Shown here piece after piece: positions 27,482 to 36,376 of a DNA stretch of 58,277 nt. Position 1 is the stretch's first letter, and each line of letters begins with the position of its first letter. A program made the translations under genes and the position numbers. The notes beneath the pieces were generated by a model. That model had not been told where the DNA came from, searched no databases, and saw nothing but the letters and a program-made list of their open reading frames with translations. Source of the stretch: Pseudomonadota bacterium (GTDB taxonomy: Bacteria > Myxococcota_A > Polyangia > Polyangiales > Polyangiaceae); contig JAEYWK010000108.1 in the NCBI GenBank assembly GCA_023431345.1, positions 1-58,277 on the forward strand, written 5' to 3'.

Positions 27482-29517
27482 GGTTCGCGGCTCCGCTGTG
27501 GTTGCTGGGCACCGCGTTTGCGCTCGTGGTCGCGGCGCTGCTGATCGCCGGCACGTTGCTGCGCCAGCGCAGCTTGAAGCGTTTCGGCGACGAAGCCATC
27601 GTCCTGGGCCTGCTCACGGCGCAGGCCGGCGGCCGCCGGGCGTTGAAGGGTGTGCTGTGCGTGCTGGCGGTGGCGCTGGCCTTCGTCGCGGCGGCCCAGC
27701 CGCAGTATGGCCGCGGCACTCGCCTGATCCCGGCCACCAACCTCGATTTGGTGATCGTGCTCGACTACTCGAAGAGCATGTACGCGCGTGACATCGCCCC
27801 GTCACGCACGCTGCGCGCCAAGAGCGAGGTCGCGCGGCTGATCTCGAGCCTGCCCGGCGCCCGCTTCGGCGCCGTCGCGTTCGCGGGCCAGCCCATCGCC
27901 TTCCCGCTGACCAGCGACGGGCCGGCCATCTCCCAGTTTTTCCAGCAAATGTCGCCGAACGACATGCCCGTCGGCGGCACCGCGATCGCGCGCGCGCTGC
28001 AGGCGGGCAGCGAGCTCTTGCAGCGCGATCCGCTGTCGAAGAGCCACAAGCGCGTGATGCTGCTCGTGACCGACGGCGAAGATCTGGAGGGCGATCCGGT
28101 CAGCGTGGCCACGTCGATCGCTCAAGCCCAGACGACGGTGTTCGTGGTGCAAATAGGCGGTCGTACGCCGGAGCCGATCCCGCAGGTGAGCGAGACGGGC
28201 GAGGTGCAGGGCATGCGCACCGATGACGAGGGCAAGCCGCTCACGACCTCGCTCACGGCGGAGGGCGAGGCGCAGCTCGGACAAATCGCCAGCACCACCG
28301 GCGGCGCGGTGGTACGCAGCGAAGCGGGCCAAACGGGCATCACCGAGATCGAGCGGCGCTTGAAGCAGCTCATGACCGAGGAGCTGTCGGAGCGCGTCGA
28401 GACGATCTACGCCGACGTGTACCTCTACCCGCTCGCGCTGGCGCTGCTGCTGGTGTTGATCGAGTCCTTCGTGCCCGAGGCCAAGGCCCGCAAGGCCAGC
28501 GTCATTCCCCCGCCCAAGAAGCGCCGCCGCAAGCGCCGCGCCGCTCGGGCCGCCGCCGCCAGCTTGCTCCTGGTGCTGCTCGCCGGGCTCGGCAGCGGCT
28601 GCACGAAAGAGCGAAACCGGCTGTGGATGCGCAACGCGCCCGCAGTCGACGAGGCCATCGCCGCGTACGACGCGGGCGACGCGGGCGCGGCCGTGTCCCT
28701 CTTGCAAGGCTACCTCGCGACGGGCAAGTGCGAGCAAGGCAACATCGGTACTCCCGATAGCGTGCGCAGCAAGCCGTCCGCCGGCTTCGATCTCGGCCTC
28801 GGGCTGTTCAAGCTCGGCGAGCAGTACGGCAAGCGCTTCGGTGAAGAAGAGCCGGTGGGCGACGGCGAGCTCTCGCCGGAAGCGCAAGCGGCGAAGGAGA
28901 AGCGCAGCGCCGAGGTGGAGTGCGCGCTGCGCATCGTGCGCCCGATCGCGGCGGACCGCACCGTGCCGATCGACCTGCGCGCGCGCGCCTTCTACCTGGC
29001 CGGCAACTTGGAGTTCCTGCGCGGCGACTACGAGTCGGCGGTGAAGGGCTACGACGCCTCGATCGAGCTGATCCCGGGGCTCCCCGAGGACGGCGGCGAC
29101 GGTATCGGACGCGACGCCGCGTACAACCGCGCCATCGCGCTCGCGCGCATCGAGGACAAGAAGAAGGATGCGGGCCCCGACGCGCCGCCCGATGCTCTGC
29201 CCGACTCGGGCGAGCCCGACGCGGGCGACCAGCCCGACGCGGGCGATCAACCCGACGCGGGTCCGCCGGACGCGGGGCAAGACGACGAGCAAGCCCAGCC
29301 GGACGCGGGCGATGACGGCAAGCAGCAACAGCCGCAAGACCAAGACGCGGGTCCGCCCGACGCCGGCCAACAACCCGAGGCCCAGCCGCAGCCGCAACAA
29401 CCATCTCAGAATCAAGACGAGCGGATGCTCGACATGCTGGAGCGCGCTCCCAGCGTGCAGCAGCAAGACGCCAAGAATCGCTCCCTCACGGGGCGAGCTC
29501 GCACGGAGGACAAGTGA
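27478..29517 (+). CDS. VWA-TPR fusion (BatB-BatC-like)
   Basis: 679 residues from ATG 27478. The first half is a BatB-type VWA protein: two N-terminal helices (about 4-25 and 57-73), MIDAS VLDYSKSMYARD, TDGED, and a helix at about 314-332. A very basic stretch (about 344-356, KKRRRKRR) follows, then a hydrophobic segment ending in GLGSGC (Cys about 374), which looks like an intact lipoprotein signal inside the chain. Beyond it is a BatC-like TPR domain (about 380-560) and a PDAG-repeat, Gln-rich tail. In most species BatB and BatC are separate; here they read through in one frame without a clear internal start. Confidence 0.88.
   Translation: MRFAAPLWLLGTAFALVVAALLIAGTLLRQRSLKRFGDEAIVLGLLTAQAGGRRALKGVLCVLAVALAFVAAAQPQYGRGTRLIPATNLDLVIVLDYSKSMYARDIAPSRTLRAKSEVARLISSLPGARFGAVAFAGQPIAFPLTSDGPAISQFFQQMSPNDMPVGGTAIARALQAGSELLQRDPLSKSHKRVMLLVTDGEDLEGDPVSVATSIAQAQTTVFVVQIGGRTPEPIPQVSETGEVQGMRTDDEGKPLTTSLTAEGEAQLGQIASTTGGAVVRSEAGQTGITEIERRLKQLMTEELSERVETIYADVYLYPLALALLLVLIESFVPEAKARKASVIPPPKKRRRKRRAARAAAASLLLVLLAGLGSGCTKERNRLWMRNAPAVDEAIAAYDAGDAGAAVSLLQGYLATGKCEQGNIGTPDSVRSKPSAGFDLGLGLFKLGEQYGKRFGEEEPVGDGELSPEAQAAKEKRSAEVECALRIVRPIAADRTVPIDLRARAFYLAGNLEFLRGDYESAVKGYDASIELIPGLPEDGGDGIGRDAAYNRAIALARIEDKKKDAGPDAPPDALPDSGEPDAGDQPDAGDQPDAGPPDAGQDDEQAQPDAGDDGKQQQPQDQDAGPPDAGQQPEAQPQPQQPSQNQDERMLDMLERAPSVQQQDAKNRSLTGRARTEDK
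29160..29405 (+). repeat. PDAG low-complexity repeat in the VWA-TPR fusion
   Basis: The tail encodes repeated P-D-A-G units (PDAGDQPDAGDQPDAG and variants) mixed with Gln/Pro. Imperfect repeats of about 9-15 bases based on CCCGACGCGGGC are evident in the DNA. Probably an extracytoplasmic spacer. Confidence 0.75.
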
Positions 29518-31448
29518 TGCGAGCGCCCGCCGCCGCGCTGGCGAGCGGGCTGGTCGCGGTGTGCGCGCTGAGCGTGACGCGGGCCGCGCGCGCCGACGTG
29601 AGCCTGCGCACGGAGCTGAGCGCGCGTCGGGTCGAGGTCGGCTCGCGCTTCGTGCTCCGACTCCACGCGCAGAGCGACGGCGCTGACACCGCCAGCCAAC
29701 CCGAGCTACGACTCCCGCCCGGGGTCACCTCTGCGGGCGTCAGCGTCCAGCCCCAGGCCCAGATCAGCATCGTCAATGGACGCATGACGCAGTCGGTTGG
29801 CCTGACCGCTACGTGGGCGCTCGTGGCCAGCCGCCCTGGCACGTTCAGGCTAGGCCCCGCCAGCGTGCAAACCAGCAAGGGCCGTAAGAGCGACCGCGCG
29901 GTTTCGGTGGAGGTCGTGCCGGCTGGGTCGCTGCCGCAGACTCCGCCTCCGCTCGCGGGGCAGCCGCTCGACCCGTTCGACATCATGCGCGGCCTCGGCG
30001 GCCCCGGCTTCCCTGGGTTTCCCGGCTTTCCCGGCTTCCCTGGCTTCGATGAGCCAGAGGCGCCACGAGCGCCCGAGCTGCCGCAGCTGCCGGACGAGTA
30101 TCGAGTCGTCCGTCCGCTCGATCCCGTCGCCTTCTTGCGAGCCCGCGCGACGCCGAAAAAAGTGGTCGTCGGCGAGCAGGTGACGCTCGCGGTGTACGCG
30201 TACGCCGGGCGCGGCGCCTTCGAGCCCGGTCTCGTCACCGAGCCCAGCCGCGACGACTTTCTGGCCTTCAACCTGATGGAGGATCCGCGCCAGACGACCG
30301 GCTACCAATACGAGCAAGACGGCCAGCGCTGGATCACCTTCAAGGTGTCCGAGTTCGCGCTGTTTCCGCTCAAGAGCGGCAAGCTCAAGGCGGGCGTGAT
30401 GACCTTCGGCTTTGTCGGCCGCAACTATTCGAAAGACGCGCAGGGCCTGCAGCGAAAATCCGAGCCGGTAACGATCGAGGTCGTCGAGCCGCCGCTCGCG
30501 GATCGCCCACCCGGCTACCGTCTCGGCGACGTGGGGCGCTTCGCGCTGAAGGCGCAGCTCGAGCCGCGTGAAGTGCCGGCGGGCGGCAGCGTGTCGGTGG
30601 TCGCGAAGCTCGAAGGCAGCGGAAACCTGCCGTACACCTTGCTCGTCCCGGAGCGGAGCGGCGTGCGCTTCCTCGAGCCGCAGATCGTCGAGCAGGTGGA
30701 GCCGAAGCGCGGCGTCGTGCAAGGCTTTCGCACCTTCACGTACGTGGTCGAGCTGAGCGAGCCGGGCGACGTGGATTTGGGCGAGATAACGCTGCCCTAC
30801 TATGACGCCAAAGCCGGCAAATACGGCGTCGCCCGCGCAGAGCTGGGCACGGTCAAAGTGACGGGAAGCCCCAAACCTGAGGCCAAGCTCGGAAGCGTCG
30901 ACGCCCGGCCGAGCTTGAAAGGCCTGGTCGTCCCGCCGCCCACGCTCGGCGCGGCCGGTGATGCGAGCCGGAGCTATTGGCCGAGCCGACCGAGCTACTG
31001 GCTCGTATTGTTCGGGCTGCCGCTGACCGCGCTCGTTGGCTTCGCGCTGTCGGACCTCGCGAGGCACGTGAAGCGGCGCCTGGCGGAGAGGCGGGGCTCG
31101 CTCGCGTCCGCGCTCGACGCGGCGCTCACGCAGCTCGACGCGGCGGTGGCCCAGGGTGACGCCGCGAGCGCGGCCGGGGCCGCCGAGCGCGCCTTGTTTT
31201 TGAGCATCGAGCGGGCGACGGGACTGAAGGCCCGCGGCGTCTTGAAGAGCGAGCTCCCGAGCAAGCTGGCCGACTCGGGTCTCGGTCCAGAAGACGCCAG
31301 CGCGCTCGCCGGCCTGCTCGCCACGTGCGACGAGCTGCGCTTCGCTGGCGAGGCCGTCGACGGGGCGGACCTCGCAGCGCGAGTCAAGGCTGCTTGCAAG
31401 AAGCTGAGCGCACGCAAACCGCCCGCCGCTAGCGGAGCTCGAACATGA
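29517..31448 (+). CDS. BatD-like membrane protein
   Basis: 643 residues from ATG 29517, overlapping the previous stop (TGATG), with GGAGG seven bases upstream. A signal peptide ends near residue 24 (ARA). Repeated Ig-like/BatD beta domains follow, including DVSLRTELSARRVEVGSRF and GEQVTLAVYAYAGRGAFEP, then one membrane helix near the C-terminus (about 497-517) and a cytoplasmic helical region. An unusual collagen-like insertion, G-F-P repeated (about 160-179), separates the first two domains. BatD is the large periplasmic component of the Bat/MoxR complex. Confidence 0.88.
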   Translation: MRAPAAALASGLVAVCALSVTRAARADVSLRTELSARRVEVGSRFVLRLHAQSDGADTASQPELRLPPGVTSAGVSVQPQAQISIVNGRMTQSVGLTATWALVASRPGTFRLGPASVQTSKGRKSDRAVSVEVVPAGSLPQTPPPLAGQPLDPFDIMRGLGGPGFPGFPGFPGFPGFDEPEAPRAPELPQLPDEYRVVRPLDPVAFLRARATPKKVVVGEQVTLAVYAYAGRGAFEPGLVTEPSRDDFLAFNLMEDPRQTTGYQYEQDGQRWITFKVSEFALFPLKSGKLKAGVMTFGFVGRNYSKDAQGLQRKSEPVTIEVVEPPLADRPPGYRLGDVGRFALKAQLEPREVPAGGSVSVVAKLEGSGNLPYTLLVPERSGVRFLEPQIVEQVEPKRGVVQGFRTFTYVVELSEPGDVDLGEITLPYYDAKAGKYGVARAELGTVKVTGSPKPEAKLGSVDARPSLKGLVVPPPTLGAAGDASRSYWPSRPSYWLVLFGLPLTALVGFALSDLARHVKRRLAERRGSLASALDAALTQLDAAVAQGDAASAAGAAERALFLSIERATGLKARGVLKSELPSKLADSGLGPEDASALAGLLATCDELRFAGEAVDGADLAARVKAACKKLSARKPPAASGART

Positions 31449-32260
31449 AGCGCTGGCTCGCGGCGCTGCTGGTGCTACCGCTGCTCACCTTCGCGCTCGC
31501 CGGGCGCGCGGAGACGCCAAAGGAGGCCTACGCGGCGGCGCTGGCCGCGCTCGCCAAAGGTGCGGACAACGAGGCCATCGATCGCCTGGAGCTGCTCGCC
31601 GATCAAGGGGTCGTCCACGCCGACGCCAGCCTCGCTCGCGCCGCGGCGTACCTGGCGCGAGCCGAGGGCAGCGGCGCGCGACCGGGTGATTTGGGTCGCG
31701 CCTCCGCCGCCCTGAGCGAAGCCCTCGTGCTCCGCCCCAGCGACGCGCGCGCTGAGCGCGCCCTCGACGCCGTGCAGAGCGAGATCGCCCGGCGCCACTC
31801 CAAGCACGGCGAGAGCGTGCTCGTGCGCCCACGGCTGTCCCGCGCCATCGCGGCGCTCTTGCCCGAGCAGGTGTGGGCCGTCCTGGCGCTGCTCGGCGCG
31901 AGCGTCGTGACGCTGGGCATCGTGCTGAGACGCCTCGCTTCCCGCCCGCTGCTGCGCCTGAGCGGAGTCGTGGCCATGAGCGTGGGCGGCGTGCTCACGC
32001 TGGCGTTCGCGGGCGGCGCCTATGCCTCGGAGCATTTCCGCGTCACGTCGCAGCCGGCGGTCGTCGTGGTCCCCGAGGCGCACTTGACGAACGAGACCGG
32101 CCGGCCGCTGCCGCGCGGTCGCGGCGCGGATACTTCGAGCGTGCCGGAAGGCGCTACCGTGTACGTGCTCGAGCGCCGCGACGGACGCTGTCGCGTCGAG
32201 TGGGGTAGCAGCGACGGCTGGCTCGGCTTGAGCGAGCTGCGCGTGCTCGCTTCACGCTGA
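31445..32260 (+). CDS. BatE-like protein: helical repeats, two TM helices, SH3-like tail
   Basis: 271 residues from ATG 31445 (ATGA overlap). Order: signal peptide (about 1-22), TPR-like helical region (about 25-115), two membrane helices (about 138-158 and 170-190), and a small beta domain whose end (EGATVYVLERRDGRCRVEWG, then GWLGLSEL) matches bacterial SH3. This is the BatE arrangement and it closes the moxR operon. SH3 domains of this type often bind peptidoglycan or partner proteins. Confidence 0.85.
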   Translation: MKRWLAALLVLPLLTFALAGRAETPKEAYAAALAALAKGADNEAIDRLELLADQGVVHADASLARAAAYLARAEGSGARPGDLGRASAALSEALVLRPSDARAERALDAVQSEIARRHSKHGESVLVRPRLSRAIAALLPEQVWAVLALLGASVVTLGIVLRRLASRPLLRLSGVVAMSVGGVLTLAFAGGAYASEHFRVTSQPAVVVVPEAHLTNETGRPLPRGRGADTSSVPEGATVYVLERRDGRCRVEWGSSDGWLGLSELRVLASR

Positions 32261-32287
32261 GACGAGCGGGCAGGCCGCGATTCGTGG

Positions 32288-32299
32288 CAGAATGACGGG
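32288..32299 (+). promoter_or_regulatory. Predicted leaderless promoter -10
   Basis: CAGAAT (32288-32293) ends six bases before GTG 32300. It would start a new transcript after the Bat operon. Confidence 0.35.
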
Positions 32300-33217
32300 G
32301 TGTTTCGCGTCGCCCCCTGGCTCTTGCTGTTGTCGTGCGCCCGAGCGCCCGCGCCGGCCGTAGCTCCCCCTGCCCCTGCCCCCGCGGCCGCGAGCGCGCA
32401 GCCGGCGCCGAGCGCCCCCGACGAAGCGCGACCTAATGCTGCGGCCTCGCTCGATGCATGCGGAGAAGGCTGCAAGACGTTCCCCAGCGCGGAAGCAGCC
32501 TTCGACTTCGTGCTCCGCGATGGTCCGCGCGTGCTCGCGGTCGGCGAAGCGCACGCGCAGGCTGGCGAGCGCATCGGCGCGTCCACCACGCGGCGCTTCA
32601 TGGAGCAGCTGCTGCCGCGGCTCGCCCCCCGCGCCAGCGACCTCGTGATCGAGATTTGGGTCGCGAACGGCAGCTGCGGCAAGGTCGAGACGCAGGTGAA
32701 GCAGCAGCAGGCCGAGGTCACCGCGCCCCAAGCCGCCACCAACCAGAACGAGTTCCTGGAGCTCGGCCATCGCGCCAAAGCGCTTCGCATCCAGCCGCAC
32801 GCGCTCGTGCCCAGCTGCGAGCAGTACGAGAAGATCGCCGGCGCCGGCGAGCGCGACATCTCCGAAATGCTCACGATGCTGCGCGACGTCACCGAGCGCG
32901 ACGTGCGCGGGTTGCTCCAGAAGCGCGCCCCCGATCGCTTGGTCGTCGCCTACGGTGGCGCCATGCACAACGACGTGCGCCCCCGTGAAGGTCGAGAAGA
33001 CTTCAGCTTCGGGCCGGCCCTGGCCGAGGCTACCGACGGGCGCTACGTGGAGCTTGACTTGATCGTGCCCGAGCAGATCAAAGACAACGAAACTTGGCGC
33101 GGCTTGCCCTGGTTTTCTCGCTATTCGCGGGAGAGCGCCGGCGATCGCGCGGTCTTGATCAGCTGGGCGCCCCGCGCCTACGCGCTGATCTTTCCACCCG
33201 TCACGACGGCGCCATGA
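32300..33217 (+). CDS. Lipoprotein with GExH-type (ChaN/EreA/TraB-like) domain
   Basis: 305 residues from GTG. A short signal with lipobox (LLLLSC, Cys about 13) is followed by an Ala/Pro linker. From about residue 75 the pattern VLAVGEAHAQAGERIGAST, then a strand LVIEIW and later VVAYGGAMHND, matches the GExH and GxxxH signature of the ChaN/erythromycin-esterase-like/TIKI superfamily, which includes haem-binding lipoproteins, esterases and proteases. I cannot tell which activity applies. Its stop overlaps the manA start (ATGA), so the two are coupled. Confidence 0.75.
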   Translation: MFRVAPWLLLLSCARAPAPAVAPPAPAPAAASAQPAPSAPDEARPNAAASLDACGEGCKTFPSAEAAFDFVLRDGPRVLAVGEAHAQAGERIGASTTRRFMEQLLPRLAPRASDLVIEIWVANGSCGKVETQVKQQQAEVTAPQAATNQNEFLELGHRAKALRIQPHALVPSCEQYEKIAGAGERDISEMLTMLRDVTERDVRGLLQKRAPDRLVVAYGGAMHNDVRPREGREDFSFGPALAEATDGRYVELDLIVPEQIKDNETWRGLPWFSRYSRESAGDRAVLISWAPRAYALIFPPVTTAP

Positions 33218-34419
33218 TCCACGAGCTATCGAACACCATCCAGAGCTATGCCTGGGGCTCGCGCACGGCGCTGGCCGAGCTGCGCGGCGCGCCGTCGCCC
33301 TCGCCGTCGCCCGAGGCCGAGCTGTGGATGGGGGCCCACCCGCTGGCGCCGTCACGCTTGCTGCCCGATCTGCTCGGGCTCGATCGCGCCATCGCGTCGG
33401 CGCCGGCCGAGATGCTCGGCCCCACCGTCGCCGCCGCTCACGACCAGAAGCTGCCGTTCTTGCTCAAGCTGCTCGCGGCGCGTGAGCCGCTCTCGCTGCA
33501 GGCTCACCCCTCGCGCGAACAAGCCCGCGCTGGCTTCGCCGCGGAGGAAGCTGCGGGCGTCGCTCTCGACGCCCCCCATCGCAGCTACAAAGACGACAAC
33601 CACAAGCCGGAGCTGCTCTGCGCCCTGACCGAGTTTTGGGCGCTGTACGGCTTCCGTGACGCCTCGCACACGCTCGAGCTCTTGTGTGAGCTCGACGTGC
33701 CCGAGCTCGCCGCCTACCGCCGCACGCTGGGCGCGGCCCCGAACGGCGGCGGCATCGCTGCGCTGTTCTCCGAGCTCATGCTGGCCCCGGCCGCCGAACG
33801 CCAGCGCCTCGCCGAGCGCACTACCGCCGCTTGCCGCGCCCAGGCCGCCCACGGCTCGCGCTACTCGGCGGAGCTCGGCTGGGGCGCGCGCCTGGGCGAG
33901 CTCTACCCGGGCGACGTCGGCGTGCTGGTCGCGCTGATGCTCAACCTGATTCGGCTCGAACCGGGCGAAGCCATCTACCTCCCCGCCGGGAACCTTCACG
34001 CCTACCTGGGGGGCACCGGCGTCGAGGTGATGGCGAGCTCCGACAACGTCTTGCGTGGAGGATTGACGCCGAAGCACGTCAACGTGCCGGAGCTGCTGCG
34101 CGTGCTCGACTTCACCCCGCTCGCGCCGCGCGCACTGCTGCCGCGCGCCGACGGCGCCGAGCACGTCTACGACGCCAGCGCCCCCGAGTTCCGGCTCTCG
34201 TACTTCGACGTGACGAGCGCCCCCATCACGACCACCGTCCGCGGTCCCGAGATCTGGCTCGTCACGAGCGGCGAGGTCACGCTCGTTTCGCCGTCGGAGG
34301 CGACGCTCACGCTCGACGCGGGTCGCTCCGCGTTCGTGCCCTTCGCCGCGCGTGAGCTCCGCCTGCGCGGATCCGGCCGGATCTTCAGGGCCGCGGTGGG
34401 CCACGTCAGCCACCGCTGA
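33214..34419 (+). CDS. manA: Mannose-6-phosphate isomerase, class I
   Basis: 401 residues from ATG 33214. It opens with the classical NTIQSYAWGSRTAL. Zinc-site motifs are present: LSLQAHPS, then DDNHKPELLCAL, and GNLHAYLGGTGVEVMASSDNV. It interconverts mannose-6-phosphate and fructose-6-phosphate, feeding GDP-mannose for polysaccharides and glycosylation. No other mannose gene is adjacent. It converges on the VanW gene with four bases between stops. Confidence 0.95.
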   Translation: MIHELSNTIQSYAWGSRTALAELRGAPSPSPSPEAELWMGAHPLAPSRLLPDLLGLDRAIASAPAEMLGPTVAAAHDQKLPFLLKLLAAREPLSLQAHPSREQARAGFAAEEAAGVALDAPHRSYKDDNHKPELLCALTEFWALYGFRDASHTLELLCELDVPELAAYRRTLGAAPNGGGIAALFSELMLAPAAERQRLAERTTAACRAQAAHGSRYSAELGWGARLGELYPGDVGVLVALMLNLIRLEPGEAIYLPAGNLHAYLGGTGVEVMASSDNVLRGGLTPKHVNVPELLRVLDFTPLAPRALLPRADGAEHVYDASAPEFRLSYFDVTSAPITTTVRGPEIWLVTSGEVTLVSPSEATLTLDAGRSAFVPFAARELRLRGSGRIFRAAVGHVSHR

Positions 34420-34423
34420 GCGC

Positions 34424-36325
34424 TCACTCGGCGGGCGCGGCGGCTTCGGCGGGCGCGGCGGCCTCGGCCGGCTCTTCCACGTCTTCCGGCTCCGGGCACG
34501 GCTCACCCGTCGCCCCCGGCTCGCCCTTCGGGATACGACAAGGGTGCACCTCGACGCGCCGCGCTTTGGGCTTGTAGGTCACCTTCCGCTTCTCTTCCTT
34601 TTTGGTGCCGTCGGCGAACGTCACGGTGCGCGAAGCGATCACGCTCCAGCCGATCATGCCGCCGTCCTTCACCTTCTCTTCGTCGGGCTCGACCTCGCGG
34701 TTGGGTAGCAGCTCGACCGCGGGCTTCACGATGTCGCGCCGCTCCGACACGTGCGAGGTCACGCGGCGCCCGCCGACGTCGCCGTAGAGCTTGACGGTGA
34801 TGGTCGTCTTGCTGAAGCTCGTCTTCACTAGCAGCCCCGCGTCGCTGTCGTTCTTGAACACGATGTCGGGCTGCGGCCACGACAACGTCGCTTCGTGTCC
34901 CATGGGGTAGCGCGGGAACCAGTAAGTGTGCGGCTGGCGCTCGATGATGTCGTAGCCGGCATAGAGGATGGCGTTGAAGAACGTCGTCGCGAACTGGCTC
35001 ACGCCGCCGCCGACGGTGTCGACCATCTCGCCGTCTTCGATGCTGGGCGCCGGAACGAAGCCATTTTTCTGCGTCCGCGGCCCCACCACTCGATTCACCG
35101 ACACCGTCTGCCCCGGCTCGACCACCAGGCCGTCCATCAGCGTCGCGATGCGGTGGATATTGGCGACGCGGGGCTGACAACAAGGATGCCGCGTCGTGAA
35201 CGTGCTCACGAGCTTGACGATGCCGAGCTTCTCCGCTTGCTCGGTCGAGCGCGCCGGCAGCGGCTCGCGCTCGAGCGGCAGCTCGCCGTGACCCGCGTCG
35301 CTGCGCGCGGCCTCCCAGAGCGCCGACGCCACGCGCGCGGTATCCAGCCGCACGCCTGCTTCACTCGGCACGATGCGGACCTCATCGCTCGGCGACACCT
35401 CCAAGCGCGCGTCTCGGGCAGGGGCCTCGAGCTCCGCGCGGCGCGGCGCGAGCCAAGCGTCGACGCGCGCCGTGTCGAGCGCGAGCACGAGCTGCTCGCC
35501 TTCGACGCGACCCACCAGGCACGCGCCCAGCTCCGCCGGCTGCATCTCGAGGCGGCGCGCCCCGGCTTCGAGTACCACCGGACGCGACAGCGCGCGCGTG
35601 GCGACGACCAGCGCCGCCTCGATCGCGGCCGCGGTGAGCGGGGGCGTCACGACCTCGACGCTGACGTCGACGATCTCGGAGGCGCCACGCGCAGCCGCCT
35701 CCCTCATCGCCGCGAGCAGCTCGGCGCGCTTGATTTTCCGGCCCGCGCGCGGGGGCACGGCTTGGGGCTTCGCCTGCTCGAAGGCGATCGTGCCCGCGAA
35801 CGGCGGGTCGTCGATCAGCTTGGCGGAGATGCCGACGAGCGCCGCGTCGAAGCGCGCCGCGTCCACACTCACCCGCCCCGGCACGGTGTGCTCGCGCCAC
35901 GCCGAGCGGAGGAAGGTCAGCGCGTTGGCGAGCGGCCCCGCGTCGCGTCCGACGCGCAGCCCCAGCTCCGCGGACTCACGCGGCAACAGCTCGAAGCCCG
36001 CCTCTGCCACCGTCACCGACGTCTCTCGCTCGCCGAGCCGCAGGCGCAGCGGCGTCTGGCCGAGCGCACGCGCCCGCTCCGTCAGCTGACGACGCGCAGC
36101 TTCCGCGTCATGGCCCGCGAGCTCGGCGCCCGCTACGCTGACCCCGCTCAACACCTGCCCGCTCGCAGAAAATCGCGCCCAAGCGAGCGCGAAAATAACC
36201 AAGGGCAAGCAGGCTAACCCAGCGACACTTCTCCGCCCAAGCGAAATCCCGCTCGCTTTCGGGGGAGCGGGCTCGTCGTCGTCGGGCAGGGCTAGCATGC
36301 GGAGCGGGCTCGTACTTACACGCAT
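34424..36325 (-). CDS. VanW family protein with repeated peptidoglycan-binding-type domains
   Basis: 633 residues; the start may be ATG 36325 or 36298, neither with a good ribosome site. After a short cytoplasmic head there is a membrane helix (about 33-52), then beta/alpha domains of the PG_binding_4 type (about 60-370), then the VanW domain: RVANIHRIATLMDG, PGQTVSVNRVVGPRT, and GGGVSQFATTFFNAI. The usual Cys of GGGVCQ is Ser here. A PAEAAAPAE tail ends the protein. VanW proteins are linked to cell-wall modification, with unknown chemistry. Probably anchored in the inner membrane facing the wall. Confidence 0.88.
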   Translation of the reverse strand: MRVSTSPLRMLALPDDDEPAPPKASGISLGRRSVAGLACLPLVIFALAWARFSASGQVLSGVSVAGAELAGHDAEAARRQLTERARALGQTPLRLRLGERETSVTVAEAGFELLPRESAELGLRVGRDAGPLANALTFLRSAWREHTVPGRVSVDAARFDAALVGISAKLIDDPPFAGTIAFEQAKPQAVPPRAGRKIKRAELLAAMREAAARGASEIVDVSVEVVTPPLTAAAIEAALVVATRALSRPVVLEAGARRLEMQPAELGACLVGRVEGEQLVLALDTARVDAWLAPRRAELEAPARDARLEVSPSDEVRIVPSEAGVRLDTARVASALWEAARSDAGHGELPLEREPLPARSTEQAEKLGIVKLVSTFTTRHPCCQPRVANIHRIATLMDGLVVEPGQTVSVNRVVGPRTQKNGFVPAPSIEDGEMVDTVGGGVSQFATTFFNAILYAGYDIIERQPHTYWFPRYPMGHEATLSWPQPDIVFKNDSDAGLLVKTSFSKTTITVKLYGDVGGRRVTSHVSERRDIVKPAVELLPNREVEPDEEKVKDGGMIGWSVIASRTVTFADGTKKEEKRKVTYKPKARRVEVHPCRIPKGEPGATGEPCPEPEDVEEPAEAAAPAEAAAPAE

Positions 36326-36364
36326 GATCGGCGAGTTTCCACGCTCGATTTTGCATGCTAGACC

Positions 36365-36376
36365 TGTAAGAGCACC
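36365..36376 (+). promoter_or_regulatory. Predicted leaderless promoter -10
   Basis: TGTAAG (36365-36370) lies six bases before GTG 36377, in the 51-base divergent region shared with the VanW gene. Confidence 0.3.

Noticed and set aside
23168..32260. Anti-phage MoxR/VWA defence module
   Set aside because: The gene set with DUF58, BatD and BatE matches the widespread Bat operon; no nuclease or toxin effector is present.
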